Shown: positions 25,725 through 39,047, numbered from the stretch's first letter. The stretch: DNA of 64,000 nucleotides from Dermatophagoides farinae (GCF_024713945.1 NC_134678.1:6076001-6140000), one strand, 5' to 3'. The notes: generated by a model from the sequence alone, not told the origin. Made by a program: numbers and translations.

Positions 25725-28700
25725 TGCATTGACTGTTGCTTGGTCGTAAATGTTTTTGAAAGTGGATCAAAAATCCAGAACATTTGTTTCATTCGTAGAT
25801 ATATATTTCTTGATTATTGAATGGACGATGTGTTTTCACTGTATGTTGATTGATTTAATTGCTATCGATGCTTATAATAATAATGATGGTCCTGATATGC
25901 GTATCTAGGTGGCTACTAATGGTGGTTCGTATGTGCGTATGTGGATCGACAACGGAATCAAACACTGATTTTCAATTGAAAACCATTCTCTAGTTTATTG
26001 TTGTTCAAATACACACACACACACACACGCACACACATACACATATACAAAAACTTGGAAGAAACATAGAACCGTAGTAGAAAAGATAGCGGTTCAGGTC
26101 TGCGCAACATAACGGTAATTTATTTGCGAACAATGAAAAAAAAATGAACGAAACTTTATTTTTAACGTTGCGACAATTCATCCTTTTATATAACATCTCT
26201 CTCTCTCTCTCTCTTTCTATCTCTATTATGTAATCGGAAACTATTAAAATTTCAATTGACCGATATTGATTTGGTCACACCGATTGACCCCATCATCATC
26301 ATACTATTTATTCATTGTAAAACTAGATTGTAGAAATGAAATTGGATATGTGTGTGCAAATGTGTGTATTTGGATGTAGTGTTTAACAAAGTTTATCAAT
26401 CCTTGCCAGCTAAATGAATGTAATGATATAAATTGATCATTCAACGATCAATACGATTTGATCCATTGATCACCATTAGGTCAATTGAACTTGGTTACTT
26501 AATTGTTGAATGTGTCATGCACAGGAAATACTATTTTAGTGCCCCATAGTTGATTAAATATTACCAATGAAGATGAATAGTATGTCGTTTTCTATTTAAT
26601 GAATGGATGATGATTCTATTCTCTATACATCAATATAGAAATGTGGTATGATATTAAGACATTCAGTGAAAATCTCTCTGAATCGTTGTTGATGCTATTA
26701 CTTTCAACTACTCTAAACCATATGTTTCTATAACATTTTTATTGACGGTTGATTATTTGAATGCAGCTAGCATTCAAGCATACAATTGAATCTACGATCC
26801 AAAAATCATAACGATCTTAATCATTAAAAAAAATGAACAGAAAAAGAAAAAAGATGAATTTTAGCAAAAGCTAGGAAGGGGAATGAAAGAATCAATTGTC
26901 ATTTACACAACAACAAAATCGACAATACGGAAAACGGCAATGATGATGCCTAATTAAAGAAAAAAAAATTTTTTTTTTTTCAAAGCTGAGCATTCCATCT
27001 CATTTTTGCCCATTGAAAAGTATAGGCCAAGGAATTTTTCTTCATAAGGTTTCAGAAAAAAAATCATGGTACTCATCATATGGATCAGGATGAATCGTTT
27101 GGCACTATATGAGGTAACCTCTGAATCATCAATCGGCTGTCATCATCATTTTTTTTTCTTCTTCTTCTTCTTCTGTTAATGATGATTACGTACTTATTGT
27201 ATCGCAAATTTGTATATAGCTACTATAGTTAAAGTTGATAATAAAAAAAAAATTTGGTCCAAATGAAGAATGGCGGCGGGTAGAAAATAAAATTTGATCG
27301 CATGAATGGATAATTTCAATATAATAATAATGTCAATAATAATAATAATAATAATAATAAATTCTATGTATGACCCTAATAAGAATATTCTGGTGCTTAT
27401 ACTACACTAGAGTGAAAGAGAAAGAAGAAAAAAAAATTGATTAACCATTGTTATCACTCATCATTATTATTATTATCATTATCATCATAATCATCGATGA
27501 ATTTATCGATATATTCTTATGATGACAAAGAATCAATAATAATAATACGATGGATGGATACTCTTCTTCTTCTTTTTTTTGCTTATGCGATTACTGCTAC
27601 TATAAATACATCTTTATCATCATCATCATCACCATCATCATGATCGTCATTATATATGTGAAAAAGATTTCCAATTTTTTTTTTAATGCCAACTTGTATC
27701 CTTGTATCCTATCTATCTATATGAAGTAAATGTATCGATGTATGTCGAGATGATGATGATCAGATCCCGGATGCCATTGTTATTGTTGTTGTTGTTCCTT
27801 TCTCTATTGTTGTCATCAACTTTTTTTTTCATTCTTTGGTTCGTTTTTTTTTATTATTATTAGTAGAGAATTGGCCGACCAATTTCACCCAAAACATACA
27901 TACCATACCATACACACCGATAAGAAAGAAAAGTCACCATTATTATTATTATTATTGTTGTTGTTATATTAGTATTATTTTCAATGATGATGATGATCGC
28001 TACTAGGCGTCGTATACATAAAGAATCTTCTGAGAAAGAATTTTCCTCTCACGTTCATTTTTTTTTTTGCTATCCTGTCGAGACTTTCGATACAAAAATT
28101 GGATTCATTTTTCTCCCCACAAATTCTTTTCTTTCCAAGAAAAAAAAACAAACTTCTATAGTAGTTTACATCACAGTTGAAAATTCGAATAACGAATCTA
28201 TCAATTGATGATGAAACCATAATGGACTCATCTCAATTATCGATCTATAATATTCGACCACCAATGACAAATACATGCTGATGTTGCACACTCGATAACG
28301 AATAACAAACGAAACGATCTAAAATAAATGTGATGACACCGTTTCATTTACTCATTTAATAGTGAATGAAAATGTCCTGTGTTTGGATTTTTTTTTTAGT
28401 TATTTGCTACCACTAACGCGCAAAACAACATTGAATGAATGTTCAAGCTCAATAATAAAAAAAAAATCGATGTATAGAAAGATAGCAAAAGACAGACAAT
28501 TAGTTATTCGGATTGATCATAAGGCAATTGAATTCCAAAATATAAGAGAAAGAGAAAAAAAAATGTCAAATACATACGCTATCGATTGTTCAAATGTAAT
28601 TGATAATGAACAACAAGGCCATTCATTTTTTTTTCCATTCAATGTTCGATTTTTTCCTTTGAATCGTTAAATATATTCTAAATAAATTGAAATTGAATTT

Positions 28701-29102
28701 CGGAAGCCAATAATTTTTATTTTTTTTTTTTTTTGTTGAATTTTTGTTTGTTTTTCACGGATATGTATAAAAGAATTCAAACGCCGTCAATAGATGACAG
28801 GACAATATATAATAATTTATTTCATCAGCAATCTATTTGAGCTATGCATCATCAAAATATATGCGCTCCATTCACGATGGATTCAACAAATCCTTTCTCA
28901 TTGCAGACAGCTATGGATATAAACATTGAGGATGAGCAAATGATCGACACATTGTCAAATTGATATTGTTGCTGCAAAATTTCTTATTGTGTATGTTATT
29001 GTTATTGTGTGATACGATATTATTATGAACCCCATTGCTACTCTTATTTTATAAACAAATATATATATATTGTAAATTATTCTTAATCAAATTCTTAATT
29101 CA
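25725..29102. other. Divergent upstream region of DAT and the PLEKHM1-like gene
   Basis: This 3.4 kb lies between the starts of two divergent genes, so it should hold both promoters and perhaps non-coding 5' exons. It contains CA, CT, GAT and TTA/AAT runs. An open frame at 28362-28670 has no recognisable motif and I do not call it. No RNA gene was seen. Confidence 0.55.
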
Positions 29103-31324
29103 ATGGATTCTATTATAAAATTTGCATCCGGTTTATCCACCGTCGAAAATTATGCCCATGATGTTTATATCAAATCAAATCTGACCATTGAACTAGATAA
29201 AGTGATCAATCAAATCATGGGAGAAAATCGAAACATAAATCATCCATCAGCTGATGATATAAATATTGAAAATAGATATATAACCGAAACACCTACCGTG
29301 ATGCTATTTTGTGATCTAATCGAAGCAGTACTTTTACATGGCCTTAAAGAAAAATTATCAACAACCGTTTCAAATGTTTTTAGTGCAAAATCACGACCAA
29401 AAAATTTGTTCTGTTTAGATTTCTGGCCTATAATAAAGATTTTATCACACAATGAAGAATCAAAACATTTAAAACGATTGACACAGATATCAACTGATGT
29501 TGGACGTTGTCGTGCCTGGATTCGTCTTTCTCTTAATGAATGTTTACTACGTAGCTATTTGGATAGTCTAATTTGTGATTCATCCTGTCTGAATTCATTC
29601 TATCGTTCATCAGCATATCTTCGTGATTCACAACACACAGATATGATGAAAAACTTATTATCTGAATTAGATCCTTATATTTTTCATCTTAATGCTGATA
29701 ACGTCACCCTAAACATTTGGTCATCTAGAACTTTGGATTATCTTGGTGTAATGATTCAGAATGAAGATTCATTTATGGTGGCAACAGCTTTGGATGCTAT
29801 ACATTTGATTAGTGATAATAAAATCGATGTAAGTATGAATGGAATCATAGTTTTATTTGTAATAATAATACTAATATAATAATGATTCAACAGAAACCGA
29901 ATAAAAGAAAAAACAAATCACTGAATATTAAGGAAAATGCGATAATTAATAGTAACTTGGCAGAATCATCATTTGAAAGCGATGAACCAACGGAAGATGG
30001 ATTCGAATCAGACAGAATCGCTCAATCATCGTTAGTTAATAATCAAATGGTAATAAAGAATTCCGACACTATCGATATACCGATTCGAAAAATTCAACAA
30101 AATGATGAAGAGGAAATACCACAAATCAATGTACAAAATGATGATATGTTTCAAAATGAACGTAACGATTTATATGCTGGCAATTCGCTTTCCATGAGAT
30201 CTGGCTGGAGCACACAACCGATGATACTTGATGAAAGTTACAATGCACTTCTTGAAAGCTATTCAACACGTGCAGTATTGTCCAGTACTCCAGATATTTC
30301 CGAAATTAAAAACTCAATCTTGACAAATGCCAATAATACAGATTGTACTTTAGGCACTTCATTATCGGAAAATGATTTCGAAATTATACCGAAAAATTTG
30401 ATTGGCAATGATGATACGGAAAATAAGAAATTTTTCGAACAATCAAGCAAACTATCACATGAACATGGATTAGATGAACAGGATTATAAATGCCATCATT
30501 GTAGCCGTCCGATCGGAATGATTTACGGAAAATGTATGCTATGTCGTTTAGATGGCCATCTTTACTGTATTGATTGTCATGGTTGCGAAGAATCATTGGT
30601 ACCGGCACAAATAATCTACAATTGGTGTTTTAAAAAATTTCCTGTCGCTAAACAGAACAAAAATCGTCTAATGGTGATCGAGAATGAGCCTATTTTTGAT
30701 CTAAAAATTCTTAGCCCAAATCTTTATGCAGCCATACCGGAGATGAAAGAGATTCTAAATTTACGTACACAACTATTCTTTTTACATGCATATCTGTTCA
30801 CATGTCAAGAACATATAGCGTTGAAGATGCGTAAATTAGTCTGGCCTCGCGAACATTTATTTGAACATATACACCTGTATTCAATTAACGATCTGCAACA
30901 AGTATGTCTATTGTTTTTTTGTTCTAATTAATTGTTTACATGAAATAATTTGTTCATCTATCTCATATAGATATACAATAATGTTCTAGCCACAACACTA
31001 CGACAAGTGATTACATTTGCAAAGAAACATATTGCTGGCTGTAATCTATGTAAACTAAAAGGATTCTATTGTGAGATTTGCAAAAATTCCGAAATACTTT
31101 ATCCATTTGATACTGATTCCACGAAACGTTGTGATAAATGTAAAAGTGTTTTCCATATCAAATGTTATGATGAAAAATATGATAAAAATAATTGTTCAAA
31201 ATGTTTACGTATTGCAAAAAAACGTGGACAACAACAACAACAACAACAACAACTACAACAATCATCATCTCCATCATCATCATCATCATCATCATTGGCC
31301 CAAACAACGGCAACAAGAACATAA
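29103..31324 (+). CDS. RUN and Rubicon-homology protein, PLEKHM1-like, without PH domains
   Basis: PLEKHM1 is an adaptor that links Rab7, the HOPS complex and LC3 on late endosomes, lysosomes and autophagosomes. Exons are 29103-29828, 29894-30901 and 30971-31324, giving 695 residues. A RUN domain spans about residues 55-210 with the PLEKHM1-like stretch TDVGRCRAWIRLSLNECLL and then a YLRDS motif. The Rubicon-homology domain spans about 439-665, with zinc Cys pairs (CHHC, CMLC, CIDC, CNLC, CEIC, CDKC) and QVITFAKKHI. The middle, about 245-435, is acidic and low in complexity, and I find no PH domain there, unlike vertebrate PLEKHM1, which has two. A candidate LC3-interacting motif DFEII lies at about residue 402. 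The C-terminus ends in a Gln run and a Ser run. Rubicon itself is an alternative identity, but the RUN and RH sequences read closer to PLEKHM1. Confidence 0.85.
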
Positions 31325-31580
31325 CAATTCTGCTAATATTGTATACTTTTTGACTTATATTTGTTTGTCAACAATTTACTTAAGCATAAATTAATTTTTT
31401 TATCTATAATTTTTGCCATTCTTCTCATCTCTTAATGATAAAAACTCCATGTAATTATTATCTCTGAACTAGTTTGTTTGATATATTATCATTGTAATAA
31501 TTATTTATATATTATAATATGTTTCTTTGTTTGTTATAATCCACATTTGACAAATGAGAGATGATTGTTACATGGTTTTA

Positions 31581-33391
31581 TTATATGTCAAGTAACAATA
31601 CTCTTGGATCTTCGACGGCAGCTTTGATTTTTCGTAAGAAAGTAACCGCTTCTCTGCCATCTATCAATCGATGATCATAAGTTAAACAAACATACATCAT
31701 CGGTCGAATTTCGATCTGTGTCATTGTAAAAAAAAATGTAAATTATTAAGAAGTGGTGATCATTTTAAAAGCAGTACCTTTTTATCAATAACTACTGGTC
31801 TATCGATAATTGCGTGCATTCCAAGAATGGCCGATTGAGGTGGATTGATGATTGGAGTGCCAAACATAGATCCAAATACACCACCATTGCTAATGGTGAA
31901 CGTACCACCATCCATATCTTCAATGGCTAATTGATTATTTCTTGCTTTTTCACCCACTTCACTTATAGCTCTTTCGATTTGGGCATAATTCATCTTTTCA
32001 ACATTACGGAGCACCGGCACAACTAAACCTTTTGGAGTAGCCACAGCAACGCTAATATCGATATATTCACGATAAACAGTTTCGTTTCCTTCAATGACGG
32101 CATTCACAACTGGTTGATCTTGTAATGCAAATGCCGATGCCTTAATGAAAGCCGACATAAAACCCAATTTCAAATTGTGTTTCTTTTGAAAAGTATCTTT
32201 ATGACGATTTCGCATCTCCATTATATTGCTGCGAAATAATTGAACAAATTAATTAAATTGACAAATTTCAAATTGCTTATACCTCATATCAATCTCATTG
32301 AAAGTCGTCAACATTGCATATGTATTTTGAGCATCTTTGAGACGCTGAGCAATCCTTTGACGCATACGATTCATTTTGACTCGAGTTTCTTTTCGTGATG
32401 ATCCAACGGAAGCTTCGGCAGAGGGACTAGCCATAGTTTGTGTAGTGGATTTTACATCAGAAACAGGTGTGCTTGAAATGGGTCCGGAGCTAGGTTCTGG
32501 AGTTGGAGTTGAAGGTGGTGGTGGTGGTGGTGATGGAGATGATGATTCAGGTGTTGGCTCAGATTTAGGAGTTTCGGTTGATTTAGGAGCAGTAGCACCA
32601 CCGTCACCACTAGCTCCAACACGAATACGAAGTACCACTTTACCCGGTTGAACAGTTGAACCATCTTCCGCTAGAATTTCTTCAATTACACCAGCAACGG
32701 GTGAATGAATTGGCACTGAAGTCTGTTTTTTTTTAATTAAAACATTTAAGTTTCATGTCATTTAAAACAAATATGGAAAAAAACCTTATCAGTTTCAACT
32801 TCGGCCACAACCTCATCCTCGTTAACTTGATCTCCGACAGCTTTCATCCAACGAATATCTCCTTCGCTTAGAGATTCGGCCAATGCAGGAACAACAACAT
32901 CACGTATTTCATTATCTTTAAATTGAAATAGAATTCATTATTAAAATGAATTTTACATTATTAAAACGAATTTCACACTTACAGTATCTGGCCGAAACAT
33001 GAAATGTTCGTCGATTCTTGTTGTTCAATTGGAATAACAAGGCGTTTGTTTCACTAAATCATTGAAATATTTGAAATGGTGAATATCAACAAAAAATAAA
33101 TTTTAAATTACCAATTGGATGAGCAATTATTATTATTGAAGATATTATTTGAACATAACGATGTTGAACATCGTATAACATTGAAATCAAACAATGATGA
33201 TTGTGGATTCAATTTCGATTCAATTTGTGGTTTGAACAATCTAGTTGTCGATTGTTTAAAGGTAACTAACCGGGAGGCACGATTAACTGAAATTTTTTAA
33301 TATTATTCGAAATCAATTCAAAATGATAAAATAAATATTAATTAGACCACTTACTCAATGAATATGAATAAATTTTGGTATATTTAAACAT
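31581..33391 (-). CDS. DLST: Dihydrolipoamide succinyltransferase, E2 of 2-oxoglutarate dehydrogenase
   Basis: DLST is the E2 core of the mitochondrial 2-oxoglutarate dehydrogenase complex in the TCA cycle. Exons in transcript order are 33355-33391, 33112-33286, 32983-33053, 32785-32915, 32283-32722, 31778-32228 and 31581-31715, giving 479 residues. The first three exons encode a mitochondrial presequence rich in Arg, Ser and Asn that begins [12 protein letters not shown] and ends near [10 protein letters not shown]. The lipoyl domain follows, with the lipoyl lysine in ETDK (Lys138, the last codon of its exon). Next is a Pro/Ser/Thr linker with a run of seven prolines and no E1/E3-binding domain, as usual for animal DLST. 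The catalytic domain ends with YDHRLIDGR (His450, Asp454) and [10 protein letters not shown]. The start codon and all exon phases are consistent. Length is close to human (453) plus a longer presequence and linker. Confidence 0.96.
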
Positions 33392-34043
33392 TTTTTTTTC
33401 ATAAATTCAAATAATCAAAATATATCAAAGCCAGAAACGAAAAAATCGAACTACACATTGAAAAAAATCCTAGCGGGAAAAAATGGCAAATTTTGTACAG
33501 CAACAGTAAGGCAGGGGATGGAAAAGTGTCCGTAAAATGCGTGGCTTACATAGACTTTTTTCCCCATTTTTTTCAATGCACACACACACACACACACATA
33601 GAAATTAACAGAAAAAAATCAAGAAACTTGGCAATCCGAAAAAAATTGTGGCCAAATGAAGAACGGCAGACAACATACATATCCACACACAGCCAAACGC
33701 AAAAGGGCAATATGCGAACAGGTGAATGGTGGCGTCATCTAATGGTAGCGAAAATTAAAGTTTCAAATATAATCAATTTATTATATATTTTCATTCAAAT
33801 TTTTCATTTTAATTAAACGATTTTAATTATCATCATCATCATAATTAATTAAAATTATAAAATACAATTTTCGATTTGTTTCAAACATCACTTAGAGAAT
33901 CAGGATATTGTTTGTTTTGTTGTTGTGGTAATTATAACGAATACAAATTTTTTTTTCAGAACCGATTGATGATCTAATCCTCTTCAAGATCATTGTCGGT
34001 AATATTTTATTTGTCATAGTCATCATCATTAATTATATTGAAT
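33392..34043. other. DLST upstream region and DAP5 3' flank
   Basis: These 652 bp lie between two genes on the minus strand, so they should hold the DAP5 3' UTR and the DLST promoter. A motif reading AGATGACGCC on the minus strand at about 33727-33736 resembles one upstream of NDUFB2. The open frame 33493-33816 is not conserved. Confidence 0.5.
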
Positions 34044-37003
34044 TTACTCTTCTTCTTCTTCATCATCATCTTCTTCAAGCCAGATAAGCCATTTATTCAC
34101 CTGAAACAATGCTTTACCTTTTCCAGGATATTCTTCATTAATATCTTCACGCCATTTGAAGAATACTTCGTCATCGACAATTTCCTGTTCATATAGCATG
34201 TTGAACCATTTTTCAATCAATCCTTTAGGAAAATTATGATCATGACAATATGTTTGCAATGAATAAAGTACCACCAATTGAAGATCATGTTTGCCAGATA
34301 AAAATTTTTGCAAAACTTGACAATATTTTTTCAATTCGTTTTCTTGTTGAACAAACAATGCTGATGTAAAAACAAATGGATTATCCGGATTGTTATGCTT
34401 GGCAATAATGTGCTTCAACAGGGTTGAAAAGACAACCGAAATGAATTCCGTACTATTTTGCAGCGTTGTATTAACGTTGTCTTTAAGCCAACGGTAGAGG
34501 GAACTGGGTGAACAATCGCTAGTAATCTGTTTAGTTATATCCGATTCAATACGCAACATTGGATATAAAAATGTCAAGTTTCTATCTTCAAGAATATCCG
34601 CCATACGTTCCTTGTTACGATCTGGTTCGGGCACCATTTGCATTAGATTTATTTTCGATTCAGAAAATATATCAAACAACCATGATTGACCTTTTGCTTT
34701 GTGTAGATTTTGCAATATCAATGGAAACAACGGATAATGTTGACCGCCATCCAACAGGTCGCCAATTTCTTTCAAAATGATCACATTTTCAGTTATAGCA
34801 TTGGCAATATAGGCAGCTACATATGAACGAGCACGAGGGGTTTCCACTTCCAATTCGTTTATCTTTGAGAACAAATTCTTCAATGATGATAAAAATATCT
34901 GATCATTGACCACTTGATCGGACTTAATTTTGTTCAACAATTGATTGGTTAGTTCTCGTTCCTTTTCCGATTTGCCAATGCTGATTCGCATGATTGATAA
35001 AAGAATCTCATCGAAATTAGCACTAGTTGTTTTCAAAAACTGAATAATTGGCTCAGATTTTTCGCTATTATAATATTCAGAAAGTAGTTTTTCGATCTCG
35101 AAAAATAAGTTAACAGGTTCATCTTTACTACAGGTGTCATCACTGCTGCCACTATTACCACTATTCGGCATATTTGTATCATCTAGTCGCATTTGATTAA
35201 CATCGTTTGCCAAATCTTTTCCATTCAATTTGGTTGGATTCATGAATTTACTGAAACTATTATTAGGCTTTTGAAATGGATTAGGAGGATTTCGATTAAA
35301 TGCTTGTCGATTGTTGTTGTCGTTGATCATCGGTGGCTTCATCATTGGCATCATACGATGATCATCATTGTTATTTTGTTGTTGGGGATGCTGTGCTTTC
35401 ATAAATGGCAAATTCTGAGTTTGTTTCATTTGTTTCTGGAAACGTGGTGGCAAATTTACCGGCGTTTCACGAGGATTATTCATCATATTCGATCCATTAA
35501 TTGCATTGTTTTGGTTGTTGGCATTGTTTGCCATATTGTAATTGTTTGCATTATTATTACCACTATTGTTATGTTGTGGATAATTTGGACGATAGTTTGG
35601 TTGATTATCTCGTTTCATCATCATATTCATTGATGCTGATTGTGGGGGATAATTATTTCCGGATGAATAAGGGACATTGTTTTTCTGATTATAATTCGGC
35701 CGTCGTGGATTATTCCATGAACCAAAATTATGGTCATTAATAGCTCCAGGGCCGGTACCAAGATAAATTGGACCAATTGGCATTGGTGAAAACATGTCAT
35801 CAACCCTTCCTTGATTCATGAAAGGGCCATGTCTCAAATGATGCATATGATAGAGCGTACCATAAGGTGAAAGCAATCCATTGTTATCCTTTTCAGGCAC
35901 CTTTTCCGATATACTGCTATGAAGAACATCCTTTTGTCGAGGAATCCACTGAAAAAAAGAATATTTTTTTTAAAAAATTAAATTATAGAGATATGTAACC
36001 TACATTATTCTTTCTCAAGTCAATAACATCAAGCAGCATGAACTTGATCCGTGAATTGATTTCACTACTTTTCGAGTACGTATTCATACGATCAAAATAT
36101 TGATCCAACAAAACGCTTGCTTTTTCATTCGTTTCAAGTAAGTGGCCAATATTTTTCATTATCTCACATAAACATTCGAGATCTTGCATTTTATCAGCAA
36201 AGCTTTGATTCTTTGCCCTCGACAATAATTGTTTAATGCAATCATGCAAAATATTTTTTGGTAACAATTGTTGTTTACCAAGTTCGCAAATAAATTTGAT
36301 GTTGCAAAGCATTTTTTGCTTTGCCAATGATCGTTTCTCTTCATCATCGACACTAAGTGGTCCATTTTGATTTTCAAATTGTTCAAATGCATTGCAACGA
36401 TTTTCATATTCTTCTTTACACTTTTTCAGCAATAATATCTTGAAAACCTATATATAGTACAAATTTTATGTAATCAAAAAATCAGATTCAATATAAAAAT
36501 TTGAATAATAATGAAAAATACATACGTTTTTGTTGTAGTTTTGTTCATAGTATTTTGAAACATTATCATTGATAACTTTACATAACTTTGCGTACATACA
36601 ACTATATTTGTAATCATCAAGTGCTTTGTTGAAGATTAACAAAAGAACGCGAGTAAGCACATCTTCAGATTCGAGGCCAAGATCAAGAAGCTCTTGGCTT
36701 AGCTTGTCGAATTTTTCTGGAGTTATTTTATTCAAAATTCTATTATCGGACAAAAGTGATGAATTATTTTTTCATATTTAAAATAGGTAGATAGATGGAT
36801 AGATTTTTTTACAAAACTTACCCACGAACTTTATAGACGATTTGAGGGTTATCGCATGCATCTCTGGTATTACTCGGAGGAGCCAATCTACGAATTAAAA
36901 GCGAGCCACTGTTATTACGGCCATATGATGATGTCGTAGAATGAGTGCTAGGACGCTGAACATCGTCCTTTCCTCCCGAGCATCGAGAAGCTTGACCCTC
37001 CAA
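34044..37003 (-). CDS. EIF4G2: Translation factor eIF4G2 (DAP5/NAT1/p97), probable UUG start
   Basis: DAP5 is an eIF4G paralogue that lacks the eIF4E-binding region and supports cap-independent or eIF3d-linked initiation. Exons in transcript order are 36822-37003, 36526-36739, 36004-36447 and 34044-35948, giving 914 residues against 907 in human. Order of domains: a Ser/Arg-rich N-terminus, MIF4G from about residue 60 to 280 (KVRGILNKITPEKFDKL, MLCNIKFICELGK), an Asn/Met/Pro-rich middle, MA3 at about 550-690, and a W2 domain ending in GKGKALFQVNKWLIWLEE plus an acidic tail. No AUG exists in frame in the first exon, and an in-frame TAA stands at 37046-37048. I take TTG at 37001-37003 as start because TTG-GAG aligns with the GUG-GAG start of vertebrate DAP5 and has G at -3 and +4. 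Confidence 0.93.
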
Positions 37004-38591
37004 TACTCGCTGGTTGTCCGTTGTGTTGAGTAGAATTTTCGAAATTTAAACTGAAAAATGAGAATGTAGAAGAAAAATCGTGATCTGAATTATGACTCAA
37101 GAATCAGTTCAGTATCTTTTTTTTTAAATATTCGATGACCAGGTTTTCAGTTAAACGTATTTCAATTAAAAAAAATGAACACTATATCAATGAACAATCT
37201 TAATAATTTTCGAACAAGTCTTTTTTTTGCTCACTGACAAAACTACGACGTCAATATAACAAAAAAAAAACAACAACAATTAAAATAATAACCAGAAAAA
37301 ACAATCCAAATCACAATATAAATGGGATGAGAAATGGTTGTTGCTTTTACATACACACTAATAATATATCTATGGATTGAATTGAAATTTATATATGTAA
37401 AAAAAACAACAACAAATTTTTCATTGAATGAAATTTTGTTAATTTTTGTTTTATTTAAATGCTTCGGATCTTCTTTTTTTTTTTTTTTTTTGATCCCGAT
37501 GACAAAAAAAACAAAGCCGAAACAAAATTAGTTGAAAATTTAATTTTTAGTTTTTTTTTTGTTGACGATTATGACGATGATGATGAAGATGATGATTCGA
37601 TCGGTTATTTTTTTCGTCGTCGAGCAAAAAAAACACACAGAGATTTTTTTTTTTTAATATTAAGAATGAAAATAGACAAAGAGAGTGAGCAATAAGAGAA
37701 TGTGTATGTATGTTGTATATTTAAGAAATATATAATGGAACAACAATATATTTTAGTGGTGGCGTTGGCAAATAAATGGCGAACGCGCAGCAAATAAAAT
37801 AAAAATGATGATGATGATGATGATGATGTAGTTGATGAGGAGAATTGTGGGCTGGCTTTTATTTACAACGTAAAGTTGATCGTTCGTTCGCTCATCATCA
37901 TCATCATCATCATTCATTATAGTGGTTATATCATTGTCATTGACTGTGTTAACAGTTGTTGATAATAATGATAGTTTGGAGGCAGCACTAGCGTTCCTTT
38001 AACACCGGTGTGGCTGCTTTTTTTTTTTTTTTTTTTTTTGCTGTCTCTCACCAATTTTTTGTATATTGGCCTTTATATGCACATTGAAATAATGATGAAA
38101 AAAAAAAAAATGAAAAACCTGGACAGGAAATATCATCATATTGCAATCAAATATTGAAGGCTTTTTTTCACTCTTGTATATATTCTTATTTTTTTTCATA
38201 TATCGAATGATTACAATCTATCGACTTATAGATGTTGTATGTATAATACGCACACACACACACACACTTAATTTTGCCCATCCTTGTATATATTCGGTTA
38301 CGATGATGATGATTATAAATGGGTATTTTTTTTTTTGTATCTTTGATAAAACTAATATATAATACCGACCAGGCACTGGGCAAGTACAACGAACCTTGAA
38401 CGAACATTTGTGCCTTTTTTTTCACAATGATAATTGATGATGATGAATACATTGAATTCTAATTACATGATGATCAATGACATTAAATATTATTTTTTAA
38501 ATAAAAAGCCAATGAAATTTAGCCTTAATTTAATTATTTTTAAATTTATGGATGAAATGATTAGGAATTACATATATGATAAATTATTTTA
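37004..38591. other. DAP5 upstream and TRAPPC2L downstream region
   Basis: These 1.6 kb lie between two minus-strand genes. They hold the DAP5 5' UTR (with in-frame TAA at 37046-37048), GAT/ATC runs, poly-T tracts and a CA run near 38250. I see no gene. Confidence 0.55.
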
Positions 38592-39047
38592 TTAACCAAA
38601 AATTTCGTCAATTTTTCGTATCAAATGTCTATAATAATAATAAAGGAGTATAATAAAATAAACTTTAAAATAATTTTCAATTTTCAATTAAAATTCTTAC
38701 TGAGAATGAATTGGTTGTCCATGTACATAGAATGGATTCGATGTGGTCACATCAACATAAATATTATGAATAGTTTTCAATATAGCACGTGCTTCATTAT
38801 CACGAATAGATGTATTATTGACCATTAATAAAATTTTACTATTGGTTGCTGAACAAAGGCCATAGATTTTATAGCTATCACTTTGAGATAGAATACCCAA
38901 GAATGGTTCACGAGTATTTTGTTTCTCTTCAACAACATCCAATGATGAATGTAATTTGAATAATATATCTACAGAATCTTCATTTCGTGTTCGTATTAGA
39001 ACAGGTGTATTATGATTGTTGACAATGGCCAATGCTAAAACGGACAT
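38592..39047 (-). CDS. TRAPPC2L: Trafficking protein particle complex subunit 2-like
   Basis: TRAPPC2L is a small longin-fold subunit of the TRAPP tethering complexes in ER-Golgi and Golgi traffic. Two exons in transcript order, 38701-39047 and 38592-38628, give 127 residues. Family marks are SLDVVEEK, FLGIL, YKIYG, IRDNEARAILKTIHNIY and NPFY. If the first exon is simply read on, it stops directly after IHSQ. That stop lies inside a donor-like GTAAGA, and a good acceptor (TTATTATTATTATAG) 72 bp on adds HLIRKIDEIFG, which fits the hydrophobic pattern of the usual C-terminus (fly SKKFDRAVQKLM from memory). The gene is head-to-head with V-ATPase subunit B. Confidence 0.9.

Noticed and set aside
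28362-28670. 102-codon plus-strand open frame between DAT and the PLEKHM1-like gene
   Set aside because: No recognisable domain, biased composition and no splice partners; chance open frames of this size are common in this AT-rich DNA.
33493-33816. 107-codon open frame upstream of DLST
   Set aside because: It contains a translated CA repeat and lies in a short intergenic promoter-like gap; no homology is recognised.
38697-38703. TRAPPC2L stop codon taken as a real truncation
   Set aside because: The stop overlaps a donor and a downstream exon fits the family C-terminus, so splicing is the better reading.
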